A stretch of DNA of 64,000 bases from the NCBI GenBank assembly GCA_027946365.1, contig JAPEUQ010000001.1:4030001-4094000 (forward strand). Direction: 5' to 3'. The notes beneath the pieces are model-generated. The model was not told the origin of the DNA. It saw only the letters and a list, made by a program, of their open reading frames with translations, and ran no database searches. This document shows, piece by piece, positions 11,289 through 22,170 of this stretch (positions within the stretch are counted from its first letter, which is position 1; each line of letters starts with the position of its first letter). Position numbers and translations under genes: made by a program. The stretch comes from Kalmusia sp. IMI 367209. Its lineage: Eukaryota; Ascomycota; Dothideomycetes; Pleosporales; Didymosphaeriaceae.

Positions 11289-11760
11289 GCTCTTTGCGTA
11301 CGGGGTTCAGGAATAATCTGATGCTCGTGAAGAAGCGACTTTCTTTGGAAAGATTGAATAAGTCTGGGCTATGTCTGCAACCTACGATCATTTCCTAGTC
11401 TGCCCATTAGGGTCAACTATGTATTATATGAGCTTATTAAATCGACGAAAGGTAATGAATGAATGATTATATGTCTGCAAAAGATGATCTATGTGAATGT
11501 GAGAAGATTATCATCCCTACATGTGAAGAGAATAAATGGAGCTTGGACCATGCGGGGATCCACAGTGCTGTCATTGGCGACTATCGTGCTTCCACTTGTC
11601 GAGAAGCATACCTGTTACTATCATCGACGCGCTCCGCAACTCTAGCAACCTGTTTCCCGCTAAGTACTCCGAAGATTTTATTTCTAGGTACGCGCCCATC
11701 CCCACGCCGCCGTGCTTCGGGCCCGATTTCGCCAGAGAATTTGAGCGTGGCATCGTAAAG
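11289..11760. other. Intergenic region before USE1
   Basis: This is the AT-rich 3' end of the small gene plus the USE1 leader. No gene, RNA or repeat is seen. The frame upstream of the USE1 ATG is open by chance. Confidence 0.5.
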
Positions 11761-12722
11761 ATGGCTACAGCAACCACCACTACGTCGCATCCGCCCACCG
11801 ACTTCCCAGACCCCACACCAATCAACCTCAACCGGTTGCTGTCAAGGCTAGAGCATACAGTACTCATAGACCCGCCAAGCGAACTCCGTAGATCGAGCTA
11901 CACCCGTGCAAAAGTCAGCGCGGTAAGAAGCCAAGCTTCCTGTTGTTAACTTCGACGTACTGATACAAGACCTAGAATATCGAACACGCACGCACGCTTC
12001 TCCTCAGCCTCGAACACTCCGCTACCTCGTTACCGTCCAAATCGAAGAAATCAGCGCTACAAAGCGACCTACAACAGAAGCGCGAACTGATTAAACAACT
12101 AAACCAGCGTCTCTACGAGCTAGACCAACTCAACGATTCTGAAACAGAAGGTTCAGCAGACTCAGAGGATGATGAAGAGGACAATTTCCCCACATATGCT
12201 CCGCACAGGGCAGCAGATGCTGGGATCGAGGTCAACACAACCAGTGGAGAAGGCAACGAGGCGCTTGAAAATGCTGCAAGAGGGCTCACATCAGAATTAC
12301 GGCGGCGAGGTGCAGCGAAGGACGCGGATATAGCAGCCACGGGCAACTCCCTTTTCCCCTCGAAACCTAAAACGACCACGGGCGAATCTTCACATGCGCA
12401 AACAGACGCAGTATTATCAAGCCACCGAAATGAGCAGGAATCTCTAGAGACGAGTTTACTCGACATGGCGAGGCAACTGAAGCAGCAATCGCTACACTTC
12501 AGCCAGACGCTAGAGGGGGACAAGAGCGTCGTTGATCGTGCTATCGCAGGACTAGACAAGAACGCTCTAGGCATGGATGCGGCTGGCCAAAAAATGGGCA
12601 CGTTGCGACGTATGACTGAAGGAAAGGGGTGGTGGGATCGCATGAAGTTGTACGCTATGATATTTGGGCTCTGGGTGTTCGCCTTTCTGATTGTATTTGT
12701 GGGACCTAAGATCAGGTTCTAG
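11761..12722 (+). CDS. use1: Use1-type SNARE of the ER, Golgi-to-ER retrograde transport
   Basis: Exons 11761-11922 and 11976-12722 around a 53-nt intron; 302 residues. Use1 is a Qc-type SNARE that works with Ufe1, Sec20 and Sec22 in retrograde fusion at the ER. Seen here: an N-terminal helical part starting INLNRLLSRLEHTVL, and a coil with QKRELIKQLNQRLYELDQL about residues 85-105. A variable acidic linker follows, then the SNARE-like coil LLDMARQLKQQSLHFSQTL through LDKNALGMDAAGQKMGTL. The C-terminal membrane anchor is MKLYAMIFGLWVFAFLIVFV, followed by only five lumenal residues. This tail-anchored topology is exactly that of the family. The start is the first ATG of a frame that continues correctly across the intron. 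Confidence 0.92.
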
Positions 12723-13008
12723 GTAGCGTTATACCCTGACAGCAGTGCGAAGGGAGTGTGCTATTTGACGAAAACAGGTTATACCCCCAACGATGAAGCC
12801 ATGCTCATCTGCGGTCAATGTGAGCTGTAGTGCCCCACACTTGAGCATTCACCAGATGGGTCTAGACCCCTGCGCGATCTGGCATACACATCTCTTGGCA
12901 CGGTCGATCTTCCGTCCTTGATTCTTGTGCACTCCCAGCAACCACACAATAACAGCACATACCTACCCTAGTCTACCTACGCTTGCTCTTTACACTTTTT
13001 ACCTCATC

Positions 13009-13820
13009 ATGGCTACAGAGATGATGCAATTGGGCTCTCGCGGTACGAATCGAATCCCTTTTCCACCAAAGCTATCCACATTTCCCTTTTTCCGCTGACA
13101 ATCCCCTCAGCGCTCAATCACTCCTCGTCAGACACGGAAGCTGAATATGACCGTCTCCGCGACCTCGCCCGCCAAGAAGCCGCACAGCGTTCTTCCTGCT
13201 TCGACCGCGCACACCAAGCCTACGAATCCGGTGATGGCGCGCGCGCCCACGAGCTCAGCGAAGAAGGCAAGCGCCATGCCGCCGCAATGGACAAATACAA
13301 CAGGCAAGCGCGCGACTTCATCTTCCGCGAGAATAACGCCGAGGGCCGAGTTCCCTCCGACACGATTGACCTACACGGCCTGTTCGTTGAGGAGGCCGAG
13401 GATGTGTTTGAGGAACGGCTGAGGGCTGCACGCCAAAGGGGCGAAACGCATCTACATGTTATTGTGGGCAAGGGAAATCATTCGCGCAACCATGTGCAGA
13501 AGATCAAACCAAGGGTTGAGCAGGTGTGTCGCGAGTTAGGGCTGCAGTATGCGACGGAGGAGAATGAGGGCAGGATCTATGTGAATCTGCAGGGTGGGGC
13601 GGTGCATCAGATGCCGCCACCCCCCCAGGCGCCATCGTATGGCGGGTATCCTGGACAGCACGGTGGGCAGAATTATGGCGGGCACCAACAGCAGCACGGT
13701 GGGCAGCATAGTGGTGGTCATCAGCAACAGCAGAATCAGAACGATGAGATGGAGCAAATGGTTAAGAAGGGCCTGCCGAAATTGTTCAAGGCGCTCAAGG
13801 GGTGCTGCGTTGTCATGTAG
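13009..13820 (+). CDS. Smr-domain protein with DUF1771 and a C-terminal CaaX box
   Basis: Exons 13009-13042 and 13111-13820; 247 residues. Order of parts: a short N-terminus, then a DUF1771 helical region about residues 20-95 (EAEYDRLRDLARQEAAQR, AHELSEEGKRHAAAMDKYN). The Smr domain covers about 100-180, with TIDLHGLFVEEAED and HVIVGKGNHSRN. A Gly/Gln/His-rich linker follows, and then a basic C-terminus LPKLFKALKGCCVVM. Smr domains bind or cut nucleic acids; in eukaryotes they appear in RNA surveillance factors such as Cue2/N4BP2 relatives. The last four residues, CVVM, form a CaaX motif preferred by farnesyltransferase, and the basic helix before it would help membrane binding. That would place the protein on a membrane, which is an inference. 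The CUE domain of Cue2 is absent. Confidence 0.92.
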
Positions 13821-14603
13821 GGAATAGGAACCATTGGATATTGCTATGGGATGAGATGGGATGGGAGGGTTGGTGGATTGATACCCAGAATGAGGTTTGA
13901 GCCTCTGTAAGTAGAATGTCGATTTATGCCGGTATTTACCTGTACATGGAGCAATATACAGCATCTGCTTCGTTTCAAAATTTATCGCAGGAACTGTGAG
14001 GTCTACTATAGTGGGCCACATATGCCTCCTTACCGTGGGTCGTTCCTATCTAGGCATATTGATCACATAGGTATTTCAAGGTCACCAGACTATCAAATTA
14101 GGTAACGGCCGATGCTGATAGTGAGTAGCTGGTCTTGCCAAGATAGCAGTCTGAGGGACAAATCGACGCTAAGAGTCACATTCAGGGCAGATTTAGGAAG
14201 AGAGGCGTTCTGAATTCTCAGCTGCTCGAGCGCCAATGTATCATGAGTTTAGTTGCGCATCGTCAACAGCTCCATTCAACACCAACTTTTGATGAAAAAT
14301 TGGCTGTATACGAGTCAAAAGACTGTCAAATTGGAATAGAAGCAACCGAAAGCGCCGCATTCCATGAGAGTGCATGAACCGGAAACATGCATCTATAATT
14401 GCCCAGTGGGGTGGCTGGACAGATGCGGAAGCATCCCTTGCTTCCGCATTCTACGTCTGCGTGCATGCTCGAAGGACCGGGCTCACCTATATAATTGAAT
14501 CCGTCGCAGTTTTTTGAAAATGCAACCCTTTCATCCTTGAGGATAAGATCTTTTGACATTTCTGCACTCATCTTTGACACGCTCTCCACATTTCGCAGCC
14601 ACT
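13821..14603. other. Intergenic region, no gene seen
   Basis: 3' end of the Smr gene and upstream region of the gene at 14604. The minus-strand frame at 14326-14589 overlaps the leader and has no support. Confidence 0.5.
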
Positions 14604-15481
14604 ATGCCCTCCCAACAGCCGCGCAAGCCCTGGTACGCGAGACTCCGTCGCAGATCTGGTCCCAAGACCCCATCAATGTCTTGGAACACCTCAAGGGAAT
14701 GGCGCGTGAGTACCAGTGGATCAGGGCTACTTGGCTTCTATACGCGTGCCAAACAATATGTCAGTCAGCCCAATGCCTATCTCAGAGGTCGCAGCTGACG
14801 TCCTCGCAGAGAATGACACGATCCAGCATTTCTATAGCACAAAATTCCATGGCCGAAGAGTGTTCAGATTGGGACGAAGAGCAGTCAAATGCGCCGGCAT
14901 CAACCCAGCAGCGTCATTCAGTTTTATCCTTTTATGCAGGTCCAGAATACACAGACACAACACCGGCTTTCGACCCCCGGGCATCAAGCGCGCAGAGTGC
15001 TGCCTCTGCCACTAAAACAAAGGTCATATTTGCAGCTGCTGGACCGACGTGCGAAGCGTCACGCCCCCCATCTTTTCATGTTGGTGGGCTTCTTTCCAAG
15101 ATCCGAACGCCGTCGCCACCAGACAGTCGCATGGAGCAGTTGGTGTCAGAGATACATGCGACTTGGGAAAGCCTCCAATCGAAGGAGTGGTGTCAAGATA
15201 TTCCAGTAGCTATGTCTAGTTTCAATATCAGAGATTTGGCACAGACAAAAGACCTGAGCAAGGATACAAGGGAACTTCTTGAATTGTCATCGACAGAATA
15301 CAAAGAAACATTGAGGATAGAGCAAGAGAAATTAGAGAAGCGACAGATAGAGCGGAAGGAAAGAGAAAAGCATGCAATGATCAAGGAGCAAGATGAAGAG
15401 GAAACGGAGGTTGTCAATAACAAAATTTACCGCTCGGAAGACGGTAATGGAGCTGTCATCAACATAAACGTCTCAGCTTAA
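14604..15481 (+). CDS. Hypothetical protein with C-terminal coiled coil
   Basis: Exons 14604-14705 and 14810-15481 joined by a 104-nt intron (GTGAGT donor, GCTGAC branch, CGCAG end); 257 residues. The N-terminus is very basic (PSQQPRKPWYARLRRRSGPK). The middle is Ser/Ala/Thr-rich and probably disordered. The last 80 residues form a charged coil (EETLRIEQEKLEKRQIERKEREKH region) ending in VININVSA. No known domain is recognised. The single open frame from 14495 through the intron is an artefact: the spliced version gives a better start and restores frame without a stop. Function unknown. Confidence 0.72.
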
Positions 15482-16970
15482 GATATTGATGTCGTCTTGA
15501 GGAGGCAGAGGGACATCTACCCGCTCTTGATCCACGCGCCCGTTCGCGAACAATCATCGACCCGCTCTTAAGTTTTGCGAATCCTCGCGAAGACATCTAA
15601 GCCCCCTCTGCTGAGGCTAATTCATTTTCAGACTAACCACCACGAAAAGGCACCTCATTAGGTACTCCATGCTCCCATGGCTCCTCGTTTCTTGCAAGTC
15701 TGAGTAAGCCAGTGCCTGAAATGGTCAAGATGATTATACGTATCCGATTTCGACCGTCATTCAACAGTACAACACTGCGTAACGGCCGATCAGCTTGGGG
15801 TGACATCGGGTTGCGGCCGTGGAGTCGAAGAAGTAAGCCTTCGCTGAGGTAGGCGGTCTGAGGGGGTGTGATGGAGATGCCTTTGAAGAAAATACAGATT
15901 CGGTCGACGTCGAAAAATGTAAGAGACAGGATCCGGGGCATTCATGGGTAGATGCCCAGTGCGTCTGGGCTCGCGTCAAGACAAACGCAGGAACGAGAGG
16001 ATGAGCGTGCAATATAGCAAGCGGCATACCCAAATATTCTCATGTTGATGGCTGGTAGCATTTTGAAGGCGGTATAGACGAGACCCAGGGTGGCGCAGCC
16101 GCTTGAGTACATTTGTGTACATGCGTTACTGAGTGGTCGTGTCGGCTGCAATAGCGAGTGGGGTTGCATTTTTTTCATTTACACAGAATACCCATGGTCG
16201 CCGTGGGAATAATATTGAATCGATTAACACATTTCAGTAACAGTTTCTAAATTATGAATGGAGCACACGCTACTGATGGCGTAGCATCTATATCTGAGCT
16301 GTGAAAGCGTTGTGACTGCGGGGGGGAGCGATCTCTCCACCACTAGCTAGATTAGGCCATAGAGAGGTTACGTCTGTAGCGCATTGTCTCTCAGAACCTA
16401 ATTGTAAATTTATATCAATGTACACAGCCTGCGCTTATTATAACCTCAAACAGTTAAACGATTCGGAGTCGAGCCTTCAATATCGGTTCAAGTTTCACGC
16501 GCGAGATCTTCGCCATCCCCTTATTCGCCCTACGATGTTAGCGCTTCGTTCATCAGATTTCGCGCGAGAAAACCTCCCTAGCGACGCCTGCAAGGCAGAT
16601 CGCATCGTTCGGGGCGGAATAACTGCATCCGATCTACCCTCCTGCTGCTCTCGCTCGATGGACCTTCAGCTAAATCTCCGAAAGCAGCAGGTCTCACCAA
16701 CGGCCCGCACCCAAGTCCTCTTTAGCAAAGCATGGAGGCGCTCGTGACGACCTGTAAGAAGCCAAAACCTTGCACCCCAGACTACGCCCCATGACATGCC
16801 TGACCGCGGGATTCGGAGCCGCTTTGCAGCTCAGCCGGGCACAACCACTAAGATCTTCGCTTCGTTTCCTGCAATGGAGAATAAGGGCTAAGCCATAATT
16901 CCTTTCAGTTGAGTATATAGGTCAAGCATGGTTCTCAAGTAACGGCTCCGCCGCCTTCAGCTGCAACATC
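15482..16970. other. Intergenic region upstream of the alpha-glucosidase
   Basis: About 1.5 kb. A minus-strand frame at 15633-15941 has protein-like composition but no clear start exon, so I do not call it. The right part is the GH31 promoter, with a TATATAG element at 16914-16920. Confidence 0.45.
16914..16920 (+). promoter_or_regulatory. TATA box (TATATAG) before the GH31 gene
   Basis: TATATAG lies 51 bases before the ATG at 16971. It is the only clear TATA-like element near the start. Confidence 0.45.
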
Positions 16971-19935
16971 ATGCCTGCTTCGATGACAGTCCTTCGGACT
17001 TGGCTTCTTTTGGGGTCTTCGTTAGTGCAATGGACGCAGTCGGCACCGCTTCGTAGGGCTGATGATTGTCCCGGGTATACAGCAAGTAATGTGCAGAAAT
17101 CAAATGGGGGGATCACGGCGGTTTTGACGCTTGGTGGCGCGGAATGTAACATTTATGGGACGGACCTACACGACTTAAAATTCGAGGCTTCGTACCAAAC
17201 AGGTAAGCCGGCGAGGGATTGAAGAGTGTTGCCCATCCCCGTCAGCATCAACTATCAGAAGGCTATGAACCAGAATACCTGACTACATAGCCGCACTGAC
17301 TTCATTTCACTTTGGTCAAATATTGTTACTGACATGTTGTAGATTCTCGCCTCCACGTAATTATATACGATAAAGATGAGCAAGTGTATCAAGTTCCAGA
17401 CTTCGTCCTTCCACGACCCACGGGTTCGATCAGCTCGGACGAATCGCAGGTAGAAGTCACTATTGAAGAATCGCCCTTTTCGTTTACAGTGACAAGGAAA
17501 GCGAACAAGGAGGTGATATTTACAACGAAAGGGTCCCAGATAGTCTTTGAGGATCAGTACATTCGCTTACGAACGACACTGCCTGACGATCCCAATTTGT
17601 ACGGTCTTGGAGAACATACCGATCCTCTCAGATTGCCAACTTCCAACTATATCCGCACGATGTGGAATAGGGATGCTGGAGGGGTGCCTCAAAAATCGAA
17701 CCTCTACGGGCAGCATCCTGTCTACTTTGAGCGGCGTAACGATTATTCTCATGGAGTTTTTCTTCTGAATTCGAACGGGATGGATATACTCATTAACAAT
17801 GATGATGATGGACAATATTTAGAGTATAATACTGTGGGTGGTGTCATCGACTTGTACTTTCTGGCTGGGCCATCGGCAATGGATGTCGCTAGGGAATACA
17901 GCGAGATTACTGGAAGGGCAGCTATGATGCCATACTGGGGCCTTGGCTTCCACCAGTGCAGGTTTGGATACAAGAGCGTAGACGAAGTCGCAGCCGTAGT
18001 CGCAAACTATAGCGCGGCAAACATTCCGCTGGGTATGATCAAAATTCTTCCTGTGTAGCTACTCTAACCGTTGTAACAGAGACAATGTGGACCGATATCG
18101 ATTATATGGATAGTCACAAGGTCTTTACGCTGGGCCAAAACTTCCCTCTCGACAAGATGCGCAGTCTAGTCTCGAATTTACACGCGAACGACCAACATTA
18201 CATTGTCATGGTCGATCCCGCAGTCGCATACCAAGACTATGATGCTTTCAACAAAGGCAAAGACGCGGACATATTCATGAAACATCCCGATGGTAGCATC
18301 TACAAAGGAGTCGTCTGGCCAGGCGTTACTGCATTCCCTGACTGGTTTCACGAGAAAACCCAAGACTATTGGAATAATGAATTTGCGGAATTCTTTGATG
18401 CTGATACGGGCGTGAATATTGATGCGTTGTGGATCGACATGAATGAACCAAGCAACTTTTGCGAATGGCCATGCGACAATCCGCAGAAGAGAAGTATTGG
18501 TGACGGATCTCACTTGTCTCCCCGTCAGGACAGCGGTTCAAAGAAGGGGCTCCCAAACAGGGATCTGCTGGATCCCAAATATCAGATTCATAATGCATTT
18601 GGGGTTCTCAGCAACAAGACTGCGCGGACCGACATTATTCACCAAGGTGGCTGGGCAGAATACGGTAAGTCAAATTCGAATAATCGGCTGTTGTGTAGCT
18701 CTGTGCTGATATCGGTGCGTCTAGATACACATAATCTTTATGGAACGATGATGAGCAAAACAAGTCAAAAAGCCATGCTTGCAAGGCGACCTGGACTGCG
18801 ACCTATGGTAATCACGCGCTCTACTTATCCAGGTGCTGGCACGTATGTTGGCCATTGGCTGGGCGACAATATATCGGTAAGTCGTGACATTCTTCCTGTC
18901 ATCTATGTAGCTTTGGCTGACTCATCTTATTCGGTTTAGGCATGGGACCAGTACATCATCTCGATCCGTCATCTGTTACAATTCGTATCAATCTTCCAGA
19001 TTCCGATGGTGAGTGCGCAGACTACAAGGACGATTCCCAGTTAACGAATATATGTAGGCTGGTGCAGATGTCTGCGGCTTCTTGATGGACACGAACGAAA
19101 ACCTCTGCGCTCGATGGACAACCCTAGGGAGCTTCTATCCCTTCTATCGTAATCATAATGTTGATGGAGCGATCTCGCAGGAAGCCTATCGATGGGAGAG
19201 TGTAGCAGCCGCAGCCCGGAAAGCCATTGACCTGCGATACAGACTGCTCGACTATATATATACTGCCATGCATCTGCAAACCAAGGACGGCACGCCGATG
19301 CTCGCTCCTATCTGGTAAGTGTTTTCACTCAAGTTTTGGCTTAGACTCATCTCTCACACCTTCGTAGGATGCACTACTCCAATGACCCGGCCACACTCGC
19401 CATTGATGCACAATTTTTCTTCGGGCCCGCTCTTCTAGTCAGCCCGGTCACTGAGAAGGATTCAGACTCGGTGACTTTCTACTTGCCGAACGACATTTTC
19501 TACGACCTCTTCACTCTCAAACGCGTGACCCCAACTGCCACAAAGACTACCTACTCCGGCCTCAGCACTAGCGACATACCCGTGCACATCAAGTGTGCCC
19601 ACATCATTCCCATGCGTGTTTCCAGCACTAATACTACAACTGCACTGCGTACTCAAGATTTCGAACTAATCGTTGCTCCAAATGGCGACGATAAAGCTTG
19701 GGGTAAGTTGTACTTGGATGACGGCGTAAGTATTGAGCAGGATGGCGTTAGTGAAATTGAGTTCACATACGATGGGGGTAAGCTTAAAATGGACGGGACA
19801 TTCGGGTATGACGCGAAAGTTGGAATTAAGACTGTGACTGTGCTGGGCGAGGGAGACCCAGTCAAGTATGAGTTGGACGAAAAATTGAGTGAGGCATGGG
19901 AGCACAATGTTGGGAGCTTGAAGAAAAGCAGCTAA
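16971..19935 (+). CDS. agdC: Secreted GH31 alpha-glucosidase (agdC type)
   Basis: Seven exons: 16971-17202, 17343-18032, 18080-18664, 18725-18876, 18940-19008, 19058-19314 and 19368-19935. All phases agree; 850 residues. The N-terminus is a signal peptide (basic MPASMTVLR, then [12 protein letters not shown], cut near TQSA). GH31 enzymes release glucose from maltose and starch fragments outside the cell. Seen here: the N-terminal beta domain starting [22 protein letters not shown] and [15 protein letters not shown]. Next come the barrel entry [12 protein letters not shown] and the nucleophile Asp427 in [33 protein letters not shown] carries the acid/base Asp550, and [19 protein letters not shown] and [12 protein letters not shown] follow. 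Several Asn-X-Ser/Thr sites fit a secreted glycoprotein. One arginine context near the RP-TRS strand differs slightly from relatives (LRPMVITRS). No frame break. Confidence 0.97.
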
Positions 19936-21474
19936 TTGCTCGTGAATCGTGTGGTTGGATAGTATATAATGATGAACATTTTGGCTTCAGTTGTGATTCT
20001 TCTGGCCACGCGCAGCAGCTCAGCTTATCTGCCGACGAAATTCTTCCTATGCATGCTAAAAGTGGCCTATATACATATTTTACTAAATTTTTTAATCTTT
20101 TTTGTGTAGAGGATTGCTTAGATACCTGTTTGCATCAAAACCGCACAATGGTACGGCATGGTGTATGTATATGATTCAACGTTTAAAAAACAATTGATCT
20201 AAGAAAGACTAAAATCGAATACTGTAGTGGATAAAGAAACGTATCTTACGAGCTTCTACAACAATTTTGTAGCTATTGATGATTCTGCATTATACTATTC
20301 CGTTACCTAAGAGAGTAGACTTTGGCATGCACGCAAGAATAATAGACGCGCTTAGCAATTGAAAGACAAAACGGGAAAGTCTCTATCAATATTTTTTATC
20401 ATTGCGACGGTTTCTGACATTGTTCTGTGCGGGACTTAGGGAACGCGAGAGTGTTCGTAGGCGAGGTAGTCCTGAGGCAGACTTTTGAGGCAATAGAATC
20501 TCCATGCTCTGCCTTTCATCAGCATGCGAAGTAAGTCCTGGCCACTTGCACTCTCCAAAAATTGCGATAATCAATCTCAAACTTTATTCCTTCAATAGTT
20601 CAATAAGAATTGATGTTGTCAAGTCACGTGCCGTTCAGTATCTAGACATTAAATCACGTGCTATCTTCGCGATCATATAGTACAACTTTCCAAATTAGGC
20701 TAAGTTAGGAACGAACTAGTGCGACTCAACAGACTCTAGTTACCGCTTTATACACCATATATTTTGACTTAGAGGTATGAGGAAATGTAAAGAGATTTCA
20801 TTCCATACGAGGGAACCTATAAAGACGAAGAATCGCAACGCGCTGTTTGGTTGGCGCTGCGTCCAGAGCACTGAGAAATACTAGGCTCTCTATTACGATA
20901 CTCATGTATTGAATAGCTCATAAGTACGCCATTTAACGTTGCAAAGTATATGCATTGAGATGAGTGCGACCGTACTTGTTGAGATGTATTGAAAAATGCA
21001 AATGCGCAAGTCGATGAGTTAACATGATATTCAAGGTGTCTAGCTTTAGCTTCAACATCGAGATTTCCGCATCGCAAACGTAGTCAAAATTTACCGAGCC
21101 ACCTAGGAGATAATTGCAGTAAGAATGATTATGTTGATTAGAAGCGAGGTCATTACAGTGTCGTTCACGTTATAAGAAGGCCCTGCCTTCAATATGGATC
21201 AACCCCTCTGTGTACAATTGAGTTGACTAAGAAGAGATACATAACAAGACAGAAAGGACGACAGTAGGATATCTAGCTTTTCAAATAGAATAAAGAGACA
21301 TGGGATAAAAAAAGGAAACCTGGACGATACCATTCTTTTTATGCCGCATTTGTAACATGTGAAGCGACACCAAGGTCCCCTATTTCACAACGTGCTTCAA
21401 GTTCGCTGTTGGCATGTACCTTCTGAATTTACCCTATTCCGAGTAAGTAAATGAATAGTAGCTAGGAAAGAAAA
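19936..21474. other. AT-rich intergenic region with two CACGTG sites
   Basis: No gene is supported in this 1.5 kb. TCACGTG occurs near 20624 and again near 20653, a pair that may be regulatory. The rest is AT-rich with no repeat or RNA gene that I can see. Confidence 0.45.
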
Positions 21475-21858
21475 TCAACTGTTACTGACATTTGCAGTAT
21501 TACATTCAACACTATAGCCAAGCGGCGCTGTCGTAAACGTTCCGCCGGGGAGATCGAAGCGTATCATAGGTAAGGTGGCGGCAAGGCGCCTCTCTTGCGC
21601 TTCTTCGATGCGTCTCTCCTGGGCTTCCTCAAAACGTCTCTCCTGGACTTCCTCGAAATGTGTCTCCTGAGCTTCTTGCAGAAGAGCGGGATAATTGCTT
21701 ATCCCTAATAGCATGAAATTCAGCGTCGCTCAATGGATTTTCAACTCGTCGAGTTGAGAGTAAATAAACACAATCTACCTACATGGGTATACCTTTTGCG
21801 TAGTTAACACAAGTATCACAGCAAGAAACGCGATGACGGACCCTTCGCTGAAATCCAT
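21475..21858 (-). CDS. Small membrane protein with Glu/Arg-rich repeats
   Basis: Exons 21858-21783 and 21704-21475, joined by a 78-nt intron with a GTAGGT donor and ATTAG end; 101 residues. The N-terminus MDFSEGSVIAFLAVILVLTT is one membrane segment with short acidic lumenal or outer end. The next part is a run of near-perfect eight-residue units around EEAQERR (HFEEVQER, RFEEAQER, RIEEAQER), encoded by a tandem 24-base DNA repeat at about 21590-21665. This should form a highly charged helix. The C-terminus is uncharged and ends NVSNS. No family is recognised. It is transcribed away from the gene at 22171, with 312 bases between the two starts. The alternative donor at 21792 breaks the frame. 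Confidence 0.6.
21590..21665. repeat. Tandem 24-base repeat inside the small membrane protein gene
   Basis: About three diverged copies of a 24-base unit read, on the minus strand, as eight codons around E-E-A-Q-E-R-R. Copy number is likely to vary between strains. Confidence 0.6.
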
Positions 21859-22170
21859 GTTGTCGTTGTAGAGGATGATGAATGGAGTTGGAAAGTACAA
21901 CCCCGCTCATTTTAAAAGGAGACTCATGTGATCTCGGGGAACATGAACCCTTGCTTCCGCATAAGTGGTTGCCTGATAGAAGACGGAGCCTTGTCCATGA
22001 CTGTGCAGGGATGCTGATCCTGCATAAGCGCCCATGTCAAGGCTTGTAGGTCGGGGGCGCACCTCTCAGGGTCTTTCAGGTGCCCAGTTTTTCTTACAAC
22101 CCACCCAAATTTGTCCTCACCTCACAAATTGCTACTCCATTTTCTTTACCATTCTTATACCATTACCAAA
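21859..22170. promoter_or_regulatory. Shared divergent promoter region
   Basis: These 312 bases separate the starts of two divergently transcribed genes and must hold both promoters. The side facing 22171 has a T/C-rich leader. I see no palindrome strong enough to name. Confidence 0.4.

Noticed and set aside
15633..15941. Minus-strand frame of about 100 codons with protein-like composition (YLSEGLLLRLHGRN)
   Set aside because: No convincing start exon, splice sites or domain; it lies in the tail-to-promoter region between two plus-strand genes.
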